Below, one piece after another: positions 52,634-62,374 of a stretch of DNA of 64,000 nucleotides (the stretch's first letter is position 1; each line of letters starts with the position of its first letter). The position numbers were made by a program, and so were the translations under genes. Location: NCBI RefSeq assembly GCF_000975135.1, contig NZ_BBRF01000001.1, positions 1,242,380-1,306,379 on the forward strand, written 5' to 3'. The DNA comes from Demequina aurantiaca. Its GTDB lineage: Bacteria; Actinomycetota; Actinomycetes; Actinomycetales; Demequinaceae. Below the pieces are notes generated by a model. The model saw only the letters and a program-made list of their open reading frames with translations, was not told where the DNA came from and did not search any database.

Positions 52634-54025
52634 CTACTTGTGGTCGCCCACCATGGTGGTCACGTCGAGGTACTCGTCCAGCTGTGCCTCGGTGAGCTCG
52701 CCGCGCTCCACATATCCCAGCGCAATAGTCGCCTCACGCACGGTCAGACCCTGCTTGACGGCGTGCTTAGCGATCTTCGCAGCGTTCTCATAGCCGATGA
52801 GGCGGTTCAGCGGGGTGACGATGCTGGGGGAGGCCTCAGCAAGGAAGCGCGCACGCTCAACATTCGCCGTAATGCCGTCCACCGTGGTCGTGGCGAGCAG
52901 CTCGGAGGCGTTGCCCAGCAGGCGCATGGACTCGAGCACTCCGAGTGCCATGACCGGAATCTGCACATTGAGTTCAAACGAACCGGAGGCGCCGGCCCAC
53001 GCGACGGTGGCGTCGTTGCCGATGACCCGGGCGCACACCATGAGTGTCGCCTCGGGAATGACCGGGTTGACCTTGCCGGGCATGATCGAGGATCCGGGCT
53101 GCAGGTCGGGCAGGGCGATCTCGCCCAGGCCGGTGTTGGGGCCGGAGCCCATCCAGCGCAGGTCGTTGCAGATTTTGGTCAGCGAGACCGCGATGGTCTT
53201 CAGCGCTCCGGACACCTCCACCAGGCCGTCGCGAGCGGACTGCGCCTCGAAGTGGTTGCGTGCCTCCGTGATGGGCAGGCCGGTGTCCTCTGCAAGCAAA
53301 GCGATGACGCGCTGCGGGAAGCCCTTAGGCGTGTTGATGCCGGTGCCCACGGCGGTGCCGCCCTGCGGAACCTCGGCGACGCGGGGCAGCGCAGCCTGCA
53401 GCCGCTCGATTCCGTAGCGGATCGCGGCCGCGTAGCCACCAAACTCCTGGCCGAGCGTCACGGGCGTTGCGTCCATGAGGTGCGTGCGGCCTGACTTATA
53501 GACCTCCGCGAACTCGACGGCTTTGGCCTCGAGCGAGGCGGCGAGCGTCTCGAGTTTGGGAGTCAGGTCGTTGACGAGGGTCGACGTCGCGGCCACGTGC
53601 ACCGAGGTGGGGAACACGTCGTTGCTGGACTGCGAGCAGTTGACGTGATCGTTGGGGTGGACGTCCTTGCCCAGCTCGCGAGTGGCGAGCGTCGCGATGA
53701 CCTCGTTGGTGTTCATGTTCGACGACGTGCCCGAACCGGTCTGGAAGACGTCGATGGGGAAGTGGTCGTCGAACTGCCCAGCCGCTACGGCATCGGCCGC
53801 GGAGACGATCGCGTCGGCAATGTCCTGGTCCAGCACGCCCAGCTCGGCGTTGGCGCGGGCGGCGGCCTTCTTCACTCGCGCGAGGGCCTCGATGTGGCGT
53901 CGCTCAAGCGTGATTCCCGAGATGGGGAAGTTCTCCACGGCACGCTGGGTCTGCGCGCGGTAGAGGGCGGCGGCGGGTACTTTGACCTCGCCCATGGTGT
54001 CGTGTTCGATGCGGTAGTCGTCCAT
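52634..54025 (-). CDS. fumC: Fumarate hydratase, class II
   Basis: FumC hydrates fumarate to malate in the citric acid cycle. The 463-residue protein has the lyase signature [25 protein letters not shown] around the A site, and the catalytic Thr/His regions. The ATG at 54025 was chosen by homology to the family N-terminus ([16 protein letters not shown]); the frame is open 11 codons further. There is no strong Shine-Dalgarno sequence. It lies between ndh and a sugar kinase on the same strand. Confidence 0.96.
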   Translation of the reverse strand: MDDYRIEHDTMGEVKVPAAALYRAQTQRAVENFPISGITLERRHIEALARVKKAAARANAELGVLDQDIADAIVSAADAVAAGQFDDHFPIDVFQTGSGTSSNMNTNEVIATLATRELGKDVHPNDHVNCSQSSNDVFPTSVHVAATSTLVNDLTPKLETLAASLEAKAVEFAEVYKSGRTHLMDATPVTLGQEFGGYAAAIRYGIERLQAALPRVAEVPQGGTAVGTGINTPKGFPQRVIALLAEDTGLPITEARNHFEAQSARDGLVEVSGALKTIAVSLTKICNDLRWMGSGPNTGLGEIALPDLQPGSSIMPGKVNPVIPEATLMVCARVIGNDATVAWAGASGSFELNVQIPVMALGVLESMRLLGNASELLATTTVDGITANVERARFLAEASPSIVTPLNRLIGYENAAKIAKHAVKQGLTVREATIALGYVERGELTEAQLDEYLDVTTMVGDHK

Positions 54026-54083
54026 GCGTCCATTGTTACAGGGCGGCGCCGATGCCACGGACGACTTCCGGGGAAATCGTCGC

Positions 54084-55034
54084 CTAAGCCTCGCCGAGTT
54101 CCCAGACGGTGGGCGGGTTCGCCCCGGGGCGCGAGACGGTGATGCCCGCGATGCGTGCGCAGCGGATCAGGATCTGCTCAAGCGCGGCGGTCTCGATCGT
54201 GTGGAGCTTGTCGCGGTGGCTTCCGCCCAGTAGCCCGAAGTACCACAGGCCGTCGATGAGCCCGCCCATGAAGGAATCGCCCGCACCCACGGTGTCGGCC
54301 ACGGTGACCTTGGGTGCGGTGACGTCTAGTGTGCGACCGTCGTGGACGAAGGCGCTCGCGCCCGAGCCGCCCCGTGTCAGGACGACGATGCTGGGGCCGC
54401 CCGATGCCGCCCAAGCCTGGGCGCTCGCGGTCGCGTCACGCTCGGGGTAGAGCCACTCGAGGTCTTCGTCGGAGACCTTGACGACATCTGCGAGGGCAAC
54501 GGTTTCCTCAATCGCGGGCCGGGCCTCGTCGGGAGAGCCCATGAGGGTGGGGCGCGCGTTGGGGTCGTAGGTGATGGTCGCGCCGTCGCGGTGCTCGGCG
54601 ATGATGCGGCGAACATCCGCAGCGCCAGGGTCCATGACGGCCGCGATGGATCCGGTGTGGACTACCAGTGGGTCGATGCGCGGGCGCGCCTCGGGGGAAA
54701 TCTCCCAGGCGAGGTCGAATTCGTAGGTGGCCGCGCCATCGGCGTCAAGCGTTGCCGTGGCGACCGACGTTCGGGCCGCTGACTGTGAGCCAGGAACCAG
54801 GCGCACGCCCGATGCTTCGACGTGGTCGCGCACGATCGTGCCGTTGTCGTCGAGTCCCATGTAGCAGAGGAGTTCGGCGTCGCGGCCCAGTCGGCCCAGG
54901 CCGATCGCGACGTTGGCGGGTGATCCACCCGGGTGCGCGCTGGTGGTGCCGTCCTGACGAACCACCACGTCGACCAGCGCCTCTCCGATCACCAGGGCGT
55001 GGATTGCGATGGGTGTGCGGGGGGCGTCAGTCAT
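54084..55034 (-). CDS. PfkB-family carbohydrate kinase (fructokinase-like)
   Basis: A 316-residue ribokinase-fold sugar kinase. N-terminal [13 protein letters not shown] and [17 protein letters not shown] form the sugar site, and [13 protein letters not shown] carries the catalytic Asp and anion hole. The overall pattern is closest to fructokinases, but ribose, adenosine or other sugar substrates cannot be excluded. Its start overlaps the xseB end by eight bases, so it is read from the same mRNA as xseB. Confidence 0.87.
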   Translation of the reverse strand: MTDAPRTPIAIHALVIGEALVDVVVRQDGTTSAHPGGSPANVAIGLGRLGRDAELLCYMGLDDNGTIVRDHVEASGVRLVPGSQSAARTSVATATLDADGAATYEFDLAWEISPEARPRIDPLVVHTGSIAAVMDPGAADVRRIIAEHRDGATITYDPNARPTLMGSPDEARPAIEETVALADVVKVSDEDLEWLYPERDATASAQAWAASGGPSIVVLTRGGSGASAFVHDGRTLDVTAPKVTVADTVGAGDSFMGGLIDGLWYFGLLGGSHRDKLHTIETAALEQILIRCARIAGITVSRPGANPPTVWELGEA

Positions 55035-55323
55035 GTGCTTCTTCCGTGTCGGTGGCCTCGGTGAGGGATGAATCGTCGGCTGGAACTACCCCGACGACCC
55101 CAGCATCGGCTGCATCGGCGTCGCCGCGCGCCTCGGTAATGCGATCGCGCGCGCCATCGAGAAGATCCTGGCAGCGGGCGGCCAGGGCCTCGCCTCGCTC
55201 CCACAATCCCAGTGACTCGTCGAGAGTGGCGGAACCGGTCTCGAGCTTCGCTACTATTGCGATCAGCTCGTCGCGGGCATCCTCGTAGCTGAGGGCGGCA
55301 ACATCATCTGTGGGGTTTTTCAC
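55027..55323 (-). CDS. xseB: Exodeoxyribonuclease VII small subunit
   Basis: A 98-residue helical protein that binds several-fold to XseA in the single-strand exonuclease VII. The core SYEDARDELIAIVAKLETGSATLDESLGLWERGEAL (given in two halves) is typical, near residues 12-46, and is followed by an acidic tail longer than usual. I chose the GTG at 55323, preceded by GGAAG; another GTG three codons upstream is possible. It is normally adjacent to xseA, but here an opposite-strand gene of 145 codons separates them. Confidence 0.88.
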   Translation of the reverse strand: MKNPTDDVAALSYEDARDELIAIVAKLETGSATLDESLGLWERGEALAARCQDLLDGARDRITEARGDADAADAGVVGVVPADDSSLTEATDTEEAHD

Positions 55324-55408
55324 GACTTCCACGCTACCGCGTCATAACTAGCAGGGGTAGCCCTCTCACCTAGTACAAAGTCTTCTATTCACAATGAGGT
55401 GAAGGAAC

Positions 55409-55846
55409 ATGTTCAGCGAAAACTATTCACGGCAAACCGCTAACGCGAGTGCGAGCGGCGCCGTCCCAGACGAAATTTCCGAGGGTGAACTGGCCCAGCT
55501 CGCACGCTCTCCCGAGGCTAAGGTGCGCGCCACCGTTGCCGCCCGCACCAAGACTCCACTGACGTCGATCCTTCGTCTGCTGACCGACGAGTCGCCCGCC
55601 GTCCGCGCCGGCGTCGCCCGCAACGAGCGCCACGACATGCCCGTCGAAATTTGGGAAGACCTGGCCGGCGACAAGGCTCATGAGGTCATCGCGGCCCTGA
55701 TCGCCAACCCCTCGGTACCTGACAAGGTCATCTCAAAGTTGGCTCGCCACCGTGGCAAGGACTACTCGGCCTCCGCGCGCCAGCGCCTGTCCGCCTCGAA
55801 GGGCAAGTCCGGCATCCTCGGTATGGTGGGACTGGGTTCCAGGTAG
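55409..55846 (+). CDS. LRV/HEAT-like helical-repeat protein
   Basis: A 145-residue soluble protein made of about four short helical repeats of 22-24 residues, each with an A-x-N/R-x-x-x-P/T-x-x-x-L pattern (for example ATVAARTKTPLTSILRLL and AALIANPSVPDKVISKLA). This resembles the leucine-rich-repeat-variant fold. The ends are polar. GAAGGAAC precedes the ATG. It is inserted on the opposite strand between xseB and xseA. Its role is unknown; protein binding is likely for such repeats. Confidence 0.75.
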   Translation: MFSENYSRQTANASASGAVPDEISEGELAQLARSPEAKVRATVAARTKTPLTSILRLLTDESPAVRAGVARNERHDMPVEIWEDLAGDKAHEVIAALIANPSVPDKVISKLARHRGKDYSASARQRLSASKGKSGILGMVGLGSR

Positions 55847-55926
55847 GGATAGCGCGTCGCCGGCCTCCAAGCTGGCGTACGTGTCACAACGGCGTGACGC
55901 GTGCGTCTTACCTGGTAGTCGGCGCC

Positions 55927-57369
55927 CTATGAGTGCTTTTTTGCGGCCGGCTTGGTCGCGGCTGACTTCTTGTTCGCTGGCTTCTTTGCCACGGGTTTTT
56001 TAGGCGAGGAGGGATTCTTGCCGGCCGATGCATCGGCCGTAGTGACGGCGGCGAACTCGCCGCTGGCGACCCTGACGCTGACGTACTGACCCACGGCGAC
56101 CTTTGCGGCGTCACGGATGACGGCGCCCTGGGCGTCGCGCACCACCGCGTAACCGCGGTCGAGCGTGGACTGCGGGCTAAGCGCGCGCATGCTGGCGGCC
56201 AGTTCGCGGGTCTGAGCGTCCGCCCGGCTCAGAATGTTGACCAGGGAGGCGCCCGCGGCGTGGCGGGCGCGCCCGAGCTGCTCCAGATGTGGCGTGATGA
56301 GCGCATGCGGGTTGCGCAGGACTGGGCGGGTGAGGAACGACTCGAGGCCGCGGGCTTCACGGTCCAGCTGGGACTCGATCGCGGCGCGCATCAGTAGTCT
56401 CGCCCGGGCGATCGCGCGGCCCTCCTCGGCCGCATCGGGAACGATGCGTTTGCCGGCATCGGTGGGGGTCGAGGCGCGGTAGTCGGCCACCAGGTCGAGC
56501 AGGGGCGAGTCTTTCTCGTGCCCGATGGCGCTGACCAGAGGGGTGCCGCAGGCGGCCGCCGCGCGGATCATCTTCTCGTCGCTGAACGGCAGCAGGTCTT
56601 CGAGCGAGCCTCCGCCGCGCGCGACCACGATGACGTCGACTTTGGGGTGGGCGTCGAGTTCGGCGATGGCTGCGGTGGTCTCGGGGACGCATCGGGCGCC
56701 CTGGACGGTGACACGGCGAATCTCGAACTGGACCGACGGCCACCGGCGCTGCGCGTTCTCGATGACGTCGTGCTCGGCATCGCCCTGGTTGGCGCACACG
56801 AGGCCCACGAGCGTGGGGACGTAGGGCAGAGGGATCTTGCGGTCGTCGGCGAACAGCCCCTCGGCGGCGAGGGCTTCCTTGAGCAACTCGATCCGTGCCA
56901 ACAGGTCTCCGAGGCCCACCGTACGGATTTGCTTGCCCGCCATCTGAAGGTCGCCGTTCTTGGTCCACCAGTCGGGCTTGGCATGGATGACCACGCGCGC
57001 ACCGTCGGTGAGGTCGATTCCTAGCGCGTCGACCTCTTTGGCGGGGAGCGTGGCCTTGAGCGACATGTTCTCCTGAGTGTCGCGCAGGGTCAGGAACACC
57101 ATGTGCTTCCAACGTTTGACGTTCAGTACCTGGCCCTCGACCCACACCGGGGACATCTTGGAGATGTAGGCGCCGATCTTGGGGGAGAGGTGGCGCACCG
57201 GCCAGGGGCTCTCCGGGGTAGTGTCCGCGGCGACTGCTGGCAGGGTGGCGCTCCGTTGCGGGCCGCCAGGGGCGCCGTTGTGTGAGGCCGATCCCGAGCC
57301 GGGCCCTTCTCCGGGAACGGACGCGGGGGCGGAGGCGTTGCCCTGACTGGACGGGCCCACGTGGGCCAT
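55927..57369 (-). CDS. xseA: Exodeoxyribonuclease VII large subunit
   Basis: A 480-residue catalytic subunit of exonuclease VII. It has the N-terminal OB fold ([21 protein letters not shown]), then the nuclease core with [37 protein letters not shown] and [26 protein letters not shown] (in parts). Additions are a 50-residue Ser/Pro/Gly-rich N-terminus and a basic Lys/Ala/Pro C-terminal tail that may bind nucleic acid. The ATG at 57369 lacks a good ribosome-binding site; a GTG at 57384 follows AGAGGG closely and may be the true start. It is divergent from ispH. Confidence 0.9.
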   Translation of the reverse strand: MAHVGPSSQGNASAPASVPGEGPGSGSASHNGAPGGPQRSATLPAVAADTTPESPWPVRHLSPKIGAYISKMSPVWVEGQVLNVKRWKHMVFLTLRDTQENMSLKATLPAKEVDALGIDLTDGARVVIHAKPDWWTKNGDLQMAGKQIRTVGLGDLLARIELLKEALAAEGLFADDRKIPLPYVPTLVGLVCANQGDAEHDVIENAQRRWPSVQFEIRRVTVQGARCVPETTAAIAELDAHPKVDVIVVARGGGSLEDLLPFSDEKMIRAAAACGTPLVSAIGHEKDSPLLDLVADYRASTPTDAGKRIVPDAAEEGRAIARARLLMRAAIESQLDREARGLESFLTRPVLRNPHALITPHLEQLGRARHAAGASLVNILSRADAQTRELAASMRALSPQSTLDRGYAVVRDAQGAVIRDAAKVAVGQYVSVRVASGEFAAVTTADASAGKNPSSPKKPVAKKPANKKSAATKPAAKKHS

Positions 57370-57415
57370 AGAAGCTTCGGTCACGCCCTCTAGCGTGCCA
57401 CGTAGGATGGAGAAC

Positions 57416-58399
57416 ATGCCCGACACCACTGAAAAGCGAGTCCTACTAGCCGCGCCGCGCGGATATTGCGCCGGCGTAGACCGGGCGGTGATCGCGGTCG
57501 AGAAGGCTCTCGAGCTGCACGGATCACCTATATATGTGCGCAAGGAGATCGTCCACAACAAGTACGTCGTGGAGACGCTGTCCGAACGCGGCGCGATCTT
57601 CGTGAACGAGACGGATGAGGTGCCGGAGGGTGCGCGGGTCGTGTTCTCGGCTCACGGTGTCTCGCCAGCAGTGCGTCAGGCTGCGGACGATCGCAACCTG
57701 CTGTCCATCGACGCCACCTGCCCCCTGGTCACCAAGGTGCATAAGGAGGCGGTGCGCTTCGCACGCGAGGACCAGACCATTTTGCTAATCGGCCACGAGG
57801 GCCACGAGGAGGTCGAAGGCACCGCGGGTGAGGCGCCGGAGCACACCATCATCGTGAACTCGCCCGAGGAGGCGGACACGGTTGAGGTTCCGGACCCCGA
57901 CAACGTCGTGTGGCTCTCGCAAACCACGCTGTCAGTGGACGAGACCATGGACACCGTCAAGCGCCTGCGGGCTCGATTCCCCAAGTTGCAGGATCCGCCC
58001 AGCGACGACATTTGCTACGCAACTCAGAACCGTCAGGTCGCCGTGAAGAAGCTCGCGCCCGAGTGCGATCTGGTGATCGTGGTCGGTTCTGCGAACTCCT
58101 CAAACTCTGTGCGACTCGTGGAGGTGGCGCTGGAGTACGGCGCGCGCACCTCGTATCGCGTGGACCGTGCGACTGAGATCGACGAGGCGTGGTTTGAGGG
58201 AGTCTCTACGGTTGGCGTGACCTCGGGCGCCTCGGTGCCGGAGATTCTGGTGCGTGACGTGCTGGACCTGCTTGCCGGCCGCGGCTTCGAGACGGTGGAG
58301 GAGGTTCGCACCGCGACCGAGGACTTGATGTTCTCGTTGCCGCGTGAGATCCGTGCTGACCTGAAGGAGAAGCAGGCCGAAAACGCCATGCGCGCCTAG
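57416..58399 (+). CDS. ispH: 4-hydroxy-3-methylbut-2-enyl diphosphate reductase
   Basis: IspH makes isopentenyl and dimethylallyl diphosphate in the last MEP-pathway step. The 327-residue protein has the three [4Fe-4S] ligands Cys 18 ([12 protein letters not shown]), Cys 102 ([11 protein letters not shown]) and Cys 200 ([11 protein letters not shown]), with [16 protein letters not shown] between them. The ATG at 57416 is preceded by AGGATGGAG; an ATG three codons earlier is possible. It shares a 46-base divergent region with xseA. Confidence 0.95.
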   Translation: MPDTTEKRVLLAAPRGYCAGVDRAVIAVEKALELHGSPIYVRKEIVHNKYVVETLSERGAIFVNETDEVPEGARVVFSAHGVSPAVRQAADDRNLLSIDATCPLVTKVHKEAVRFAREDQTILLIGHEGHEEVEGTAGEAPEHTIIVNSPEEADTVEVPDPDNVVWLSQTTLSVDETMDTVKRLRARFPKLQDPPSDDICYATQNRQVAVKKLAPECDLVIVVGSANSSNSVRLVEVALEYGARTSYRVDRATEIDEAWFEGVSTVGVTSGASVPEILVRDVLDLLAGRGFETVEEVRTATEDLMFSLPREIRADLKEKQAENAMRA

Positions 58400-58426
58400 T
58401 TGCTCTGCGCATCCCGCCCCTCTCTG

Positions 58427-58609
58427 TATTGGTCCGATTTGGCACGGATCCGCGCTTCGCTGCGCCCTGTTGGTCCTATTCGGACCAGTTCTGAATGAAG
58501 AAATCGCCTATCCCGGACGCGGGTGTCTTGGTGGGCCTGCAGCGTCTGCCTGCCAAATCGGACCAATACGGTGCGGCGACTGCTGAGAGCGTGCCAAATC
58601 GGACCAATA
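58427..58609. repeat. Palindromic intergenic element with TTGGTCC arms (copy 2)
   Basis: Part of the 309-base gap between the convergent ispH and rmuC genes. The left arm (58427-58476) has the same 20-15-15 layout as the element at 2161. The right side carries two inverted copies of the outer block (58551-58568 and 58590-58609) instead of one full arm. No reading frame in it looks coding. Confidence 0.78.
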
Positions 58610-58613
58610 CTGT

Positions 58614-58676
58614 GCTGGGTGCTGGGTGCTGGGTGCTGGGTGCTGGGTGCTGGGTGCTGGGTGCCGGGTGCCGGGT
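58614..58676. repeat. Heptamer tandem repeat (GCTGGGT)
   Basis: Seven perfect GCTGGGT units are followed by two GCCGGGT units, nine in all, directly after the palindromic element and 33 bases before the rmuC stop. It is not a multiple of three and no credible gene spans it, so it is a likely length-variable locus. Confidence 0.9.
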
Positions 58677-58708
58677 GCGCGTCCGGGGTGCTGGGTGTGG
58701 GGATCGGC

Positions 58709-60253
58709 CTAATTAAACTCGGCCGGCAGCACCGGTGCTGGTCGGCCCAGCCTTAGACCCAAAGACTCCGCAGGCTTGGCAGGTTCGAGGTCTGCAGGCT
58801 TCGCGGCGTCGGCCTGTTCGCCTGGTCCCGCCGGAATGGCCTGCCCGGTGTGCGCGGAAGTTAGCTCGCCCGCGTCGGACGTGTCGGCGGTAGGGGACGA
58901 GTCGTCCTGCTCTGCACCAGACGCGGAGTCCAATAGTTCAGGTGCGGACAGTGGTCGAATGGACTCCTCGGAGGGGACACTTGGCGCGATGTCGGCGGAG
59001 AGTGCCTGCATGTCACCGAACTTGCGTGCGCTGACCAACACCCGTGACTCCATAGAAGCGACGGTGGCGTTGTAGGACCTGCTGGCGCTGTCGAGCGCCT
59101 TGCCGACCTTGGCCAGGTGCCCGCCCATCACGGAGAGGCGCTCGTATAGTTCCTTGCCGGTCGCGAGGACCTGCTGCGCATTTTGAGCAAGGGTGTCTTC
59201 GCGCCAGGCGTGAGCCACGGTCCGCAGCATGGCCACGAGTGTGGTCGGTGTGGCGATCACCACGTTCTTGCCGAAGGCGTACTCCTGTAGAGCCGAATCC
59301 TGCTCGACGGCCGACTGGTAGAAGGCCTCAGAGGGCAAGAACATCACGACGAATTCGGGTGCAGAGTCGAACTGGTCCCAGTACTTCTTTCCCGAGAGGT
59401 CGTCCACGTGCTTCTTGACGTGGCGCGCGTGGGCCACGAGGCGGTCGGCCCGCACCAGTTCGTCTTCTGTCTCGAACGCCTCCAGCAGTGCCGACAGTGC
59501 GACCTTGGAATCCACCACGATGGTGCGCCCACCGGCGAGCTTCACGGTCATGTCGGGTCGAAGGTTCTTGCCGTCGGAGTCGCGAACGCTCTCCTGCTCC
59601 TCGAAGTCGACGTGCTGGATCATGCCGGCCAACTCCACGACGCGGCGCAACTGGACTTCACCCCAGTTGCCTCGCACGTCGGAGCGGCGCAACGTGTTGA
59701 TGAAGTCCGATGTCTTTTTGTCGAGTTTTTCCGATGCGGCGACCATTTGGCGCACCTGCTCGCTGAGAGTGCTCTGGCCTTCCGCTCTGGCCTTGTCGGC
59801 CTCCGTGGTCTGCCGACGCACGTCGTCCAGGGCCTTCGCCATCGGCTCGACGAGTTTCTTGACGGATTCCTCGCGCTTGGCGAGCTCCGCGTCGCTGACC
59901 TGTTGTGCGCGCTTGATGCGCTCGCCCGCGACCTCGAGAAACTGCTCATTGTTCGACTTGAGTACGTCAGAAGCGAGCGACTTGAACTGTTCCTTGAGTG
60001 CCTCCTGGTCGGCAGTCACACGCGCGACGTACCGCTCGTGGTCTGCTCGAATCTCCCGCTCGCGCACCACGGAAGCGTCGGCTACCTCACGCACTCGCAC
60101 CTCGAGGGCATCGGCGCGTGCACGCTCGACGGCCGCCGCGGTCCGCAGACTCGAGTCATTGGAGCCACCGCGCGCCGCGCGTAAGGACGCGATGAGGAAC
60201 CCGACGACGACTCCGACGATGAGGGCAAGGAGACCAACGATGACTTCGACCAT
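58709..60253 (-). CDS. rmuC: RmuC-family DNA recombination protein
   Basis: A 514-residue protein. One N-terminal membrane helix (about 2-24) is followed by a long coiled coil (30-190) and the RmuC nuclease-like domain, with RGNWGEVQLRRVVELAGM, RPDMTVKLAGGRTIVVDSKV and FLPSEAFYQSAVEQD. The last 110 residues are a disordered Ser/Ala/Glu/Pro tail. RmuC limits inversions at short inverted repeats in E. coli; the biochemical activity is unproven. It is notable that it adjoins a large inverted-repeat element. Confidence 0.92.
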   Translation of the reverse strand: MVEVIVGLLALIVGVVVGFLIASLRAARGGSNDSSLRTAAAVERARADALEVRVREVADASVVREREIRADHERYVARVTADQEALKEQFKSLASDVLKSNNEQFLEVAGERIKRAQQVSDAELAKREESVKKLVEPMAKALDDVRRQTTEADKARAEGQSTLSEQVRQMVAASEKLDKKTSDFINTLRRSDVRGNWGEVQLRRVVELAGMIQHVDFEEQESVRDSDGKNLRPDMTVKLAGGRTIVVDSKVALSALLEAFETEDELVRADRLVAHARHVKKHVDDLSGKKYWDQFDSAPEFVVMFLPSEAFYQSAVEQDSALQEYAFGKNVVIATPTTLVAMLRTVAHAWREDTLAQNAQQVLATGKELYERLSVMGGHLAKVGKALDSASRSYNATVASMESRVLVSARKFGDMQALSADIAPSVPSEESIRPLSAPELLDSASGAEQDDSSPTADTSDAGELTSAHTGQAIPAGPGEQADAAKPADLEPAKPAESLGLRLGRPAPVLPAEFN

Positions 60254-60347
60254 GGGCTCACTGTGGCATGCGGGTCTGACAGGTGAGGCATCGGCGCTCT
60301 GAGCGGTCCTGATTCAACAAAACAGCCGGACAAATCGACCATAACAC

Positions 60348-60363
60348 TGTGACATTCATCACA
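60348..60363 (+). promoter_or_regulatory. CRP/GlxR-type binding site
   Basis: TGTGACATTCATCACA is a perfect TGTGA-N6-TCACA palindrome, the shared consensus of E. coli CRP, mycobacterial Cmr/CRP and corynebacterial GlxR. It lies 167 bases before the peptide-binding-protein start in an AT-richer 276-base leader. cAMP-linked control of peptide uptake is inferred; the promoter itself is not clear (TTGTTA near 60406 is a candidate -35). Confidence 0.65.
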
Positions 60364-60529
60364 TTTGAGTCACAAAAGGCCCACAAACATGCCTTCGAAA
60401 TGCGTTTGTTACCTTAGGTTTCTTAGGCTTATCACGAAGCGGAGAAACTCTCCGTGAGAATTCCGGTCGATTATTCACCCCGAATCGGCTTACCAGTGAC
60501 GGCCCGCATCCGGGCTAACAGGAGGAAAA

Positions 60530-62173
60530 ATGAAGGTACGTAAGGCAGTCCTTGCAGGACTCGCTGCTACCGCAGTAGCAAGCCTGGTGCTTGCAGGTTG
60601 CTCGTCATCTGACGACACCGACAGCACCCCCAGCTCGTCCGCCGCCACGTCTGGCGACGCGATGGCCAGCGGCGGAGTGATCCGCACCAACGGTTCGGAG
60701 CCCGAGAACCCGCTGATCCCGACGGCTACCAACGAGACCGGTGGCGGCAAGATCCTCGACGCGATGTTCGCAGGACTCGTGTACTACGACGGCACCGGCG
60801 CCGCTCACAACGACCTCGCCGAGTCCATCACGCAGGTGGACCCGACCTCGTACGAGATCAAGATCAAGCCCGACCAGACCTTCACCAACGGTGAGCCCGT
60901 TGTCGCGAGCTCCTTCGTGGACGCGTGGAACTACGGTGCTCTGGCAAGCAACGCACAGAACTCCAGCTACTTCTTCGAGGACATCGAGGGCTTCAGCTAT
61001 GAGGAGGACAGTGAACTGACCGGCCTCACGGTTGTTGACGACCTGACCTTCGACGTCAAGCTCAACAAGGAAGCCTCTGACTTCCCGCTGCGCCTCGGCT
61101 ACTCGGCTTTCTACCCGCTCCCCGCCTCGGCATTCGAGGACATGGACGCGTTCGGTGCCAACCCCGTGGGTAACGGTCCGTACATGCTTGCCGGCCCCGA
61201 CGCTTGGCAGCACGACGTTCAGATCGAGCTCGTCACGAACCCGGACTACACCGGTGAGCGCCAGCCCGCAAACGATGGTCTGACCATCGTCTTCTACGCG
61301 ACGCAGGACGCTGCATATGCAGACCTCCTCGCTGGCCAGGTTGACGTCATTGACGGCATCCCGGACTCCTCGCTGCAGACGTACGAGGCTGACCTTGGTG
61401 ACCGCGCTGTGAACCAGCCTGCCGCCATCTTCCAGTCCTTCACGATCCCGCAGTCGCTCGCGCACTTTGAGGGCGAAGAGGGCAAGCTGCGTCGTCAGGC
61501 GCTGTCGATGGCCATCAACCGTGACGAGATCACCGACGTGATCTTCAACGGCACCCGTACCCCCGCGAGCGACTTCACGTCGCCCGTGATCGACGGTTGG
61601 TCTGACAGCCTCGATGGTGCAGAGGTTCTCGCATACAACCCCGACGAGGCTGTGAAGCTTTGGGCAGAGGCCGATGCAATGAGCCCCTGGGAAGGTACGT
61701 TCCAGATTGCTTACAACGCTGACGGTGGGCACGACGCCTGGGTCGACGCTGTGAACAACTCGATCAAGAACACCCTCGGCATCGAGGCATCGGGTAACCC
61801 TTACCCGACCTTCGGTGAGTTCCGCACTGACGTGACGGACCGCACCATTGACACTGCGTTCCGTACCGGTTGGCAGGCGGACTACCCGGGTCTGTTCAAC
61901 TTCCTCGGCCCGCTATACGCCACCAACGCTGGTTCCAACGATGGTGACTACTCGAACGCCGACTTCGATGCTCTTCTCCAGCAGGGAAACACTGCTGCGG
62001 ACGCGGCTACCGCGAACGGCTTCTACCAGGATGCACAGGAAATCCTCCTCCAGGACCTTCCCGCCATCCCGCTGTGGTACTCCAACGTCAACGGCGGCTA
62101 CGCCGAGGGTGTGAACAACGTGCAGTTCGGATGGAACTCCGTCCCGCTGTACTACGAGATCACCAAGGGCTAG
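60530..62173 (+). CDS. Peptide ABC transporter, substrate-binding lipoprotein (Opp/Dpp family)
   Basis: A 547-residue family 5 solute-binding protein. The signal ends in LAGC (Cys 24), so it is a surface lipoprotein. The two-lobed binding domain has LAESITQVDPTSYEIKIKPD, GNGPYMLAGPDAWQ and, near the C-terminus, LQDLPAIPLWYSNVNGGY, typical of oligopeptide-binding proteins. AGGAGG precedes the ATG. A strong hairpin follows its stop before the permease genes, which usually means more binding protein than permease. Peptides are the likely ligand; the exact one is unknown. Confidence 0.92.
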   Translation: MKVRKAVLAGLAATAVASLVLAGCSSSDDTDSTPSSSAATSGDAMASGGVIRTNGSEPENPLIPTATNETGGGKILDAMFAGLVYYDGTGAAHNDLAESITQVDPTSYEIKIKPDQTFTNGEPVVASSFVDAWNYGALASNAQNSSYFFEDIEGFSYEEDSELTGLTVVDDLTFDVKLNKEASDFPLRLGYSAFYPLPASAFEDMDAFGANPVGNGPYMLAGPDAWQHDVQIELVTNPDYTGERQPANDGLTIVFYATQDAAYADLLAGQVDVIDGIPDSSLQTYEADLGDRAVNQPAAIFQSFTIPQSLAHFEGEEGKLRRQALSMAINRDEITDVIFNGTRTPASDFTSPVIDGWSDSLDGAEVLAYNPDEAVKLWAEADAMSPWEGTFQIAYNADGGHDAWVDAVNNSIKNTLGIEASGNPYPTFGEFRTDVTDRTIDTAFRTGWQADYPGLFNFLGPLYATNAGSNDGDYSNADFDALLQQGNTAADAATANGFYQDAQEILLQDLPAIPLWYSNVNGGYAEGVNNVQFGWNSVPLYYEITKG

Positions 62174-62178
62174 TCACA

Positions 62179-62219
62179 AGAACGGCCCGCCTCTCCATCG
62201 TGGAGGGGCGGGCCGTTCT
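62179..62219 (+). terminator. Strong hairpin between the peptide-binding-protein gene and its permease
   Basis: Arms of 19 bases (62179-62197 and 62201-62219) pair with one G-T wobble around a TCG loop. It starts five bases after the stop. It is probably a partial terminator or mRNA stabiliser inside the operon, though it could be a full stop with a separate permease promoter downstream. Confidence 0.85.
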
Positions 62220-62374
62220 GACGCCCGATCCAAACTTCTGGTGTAAGCGCTCTGCGCCTTGCACCAAGTCACGACTTAGCTGCCCTGCCGCGACCTAGCG
62301 GTGTGACGCGCGGTAATGTCGGTTTAGACTTTTCTCACTGTTCTCACCATTCAACGAAGAAACGAGGCGCGCAC

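Noticed and set aside
58495..58716. A frame encoding repeated VLGAGCW units
   Set aside because: It is only the translation of the heptamer tandem repeat; it overlaps rmuC's end and lacks a ribosome-binding site.
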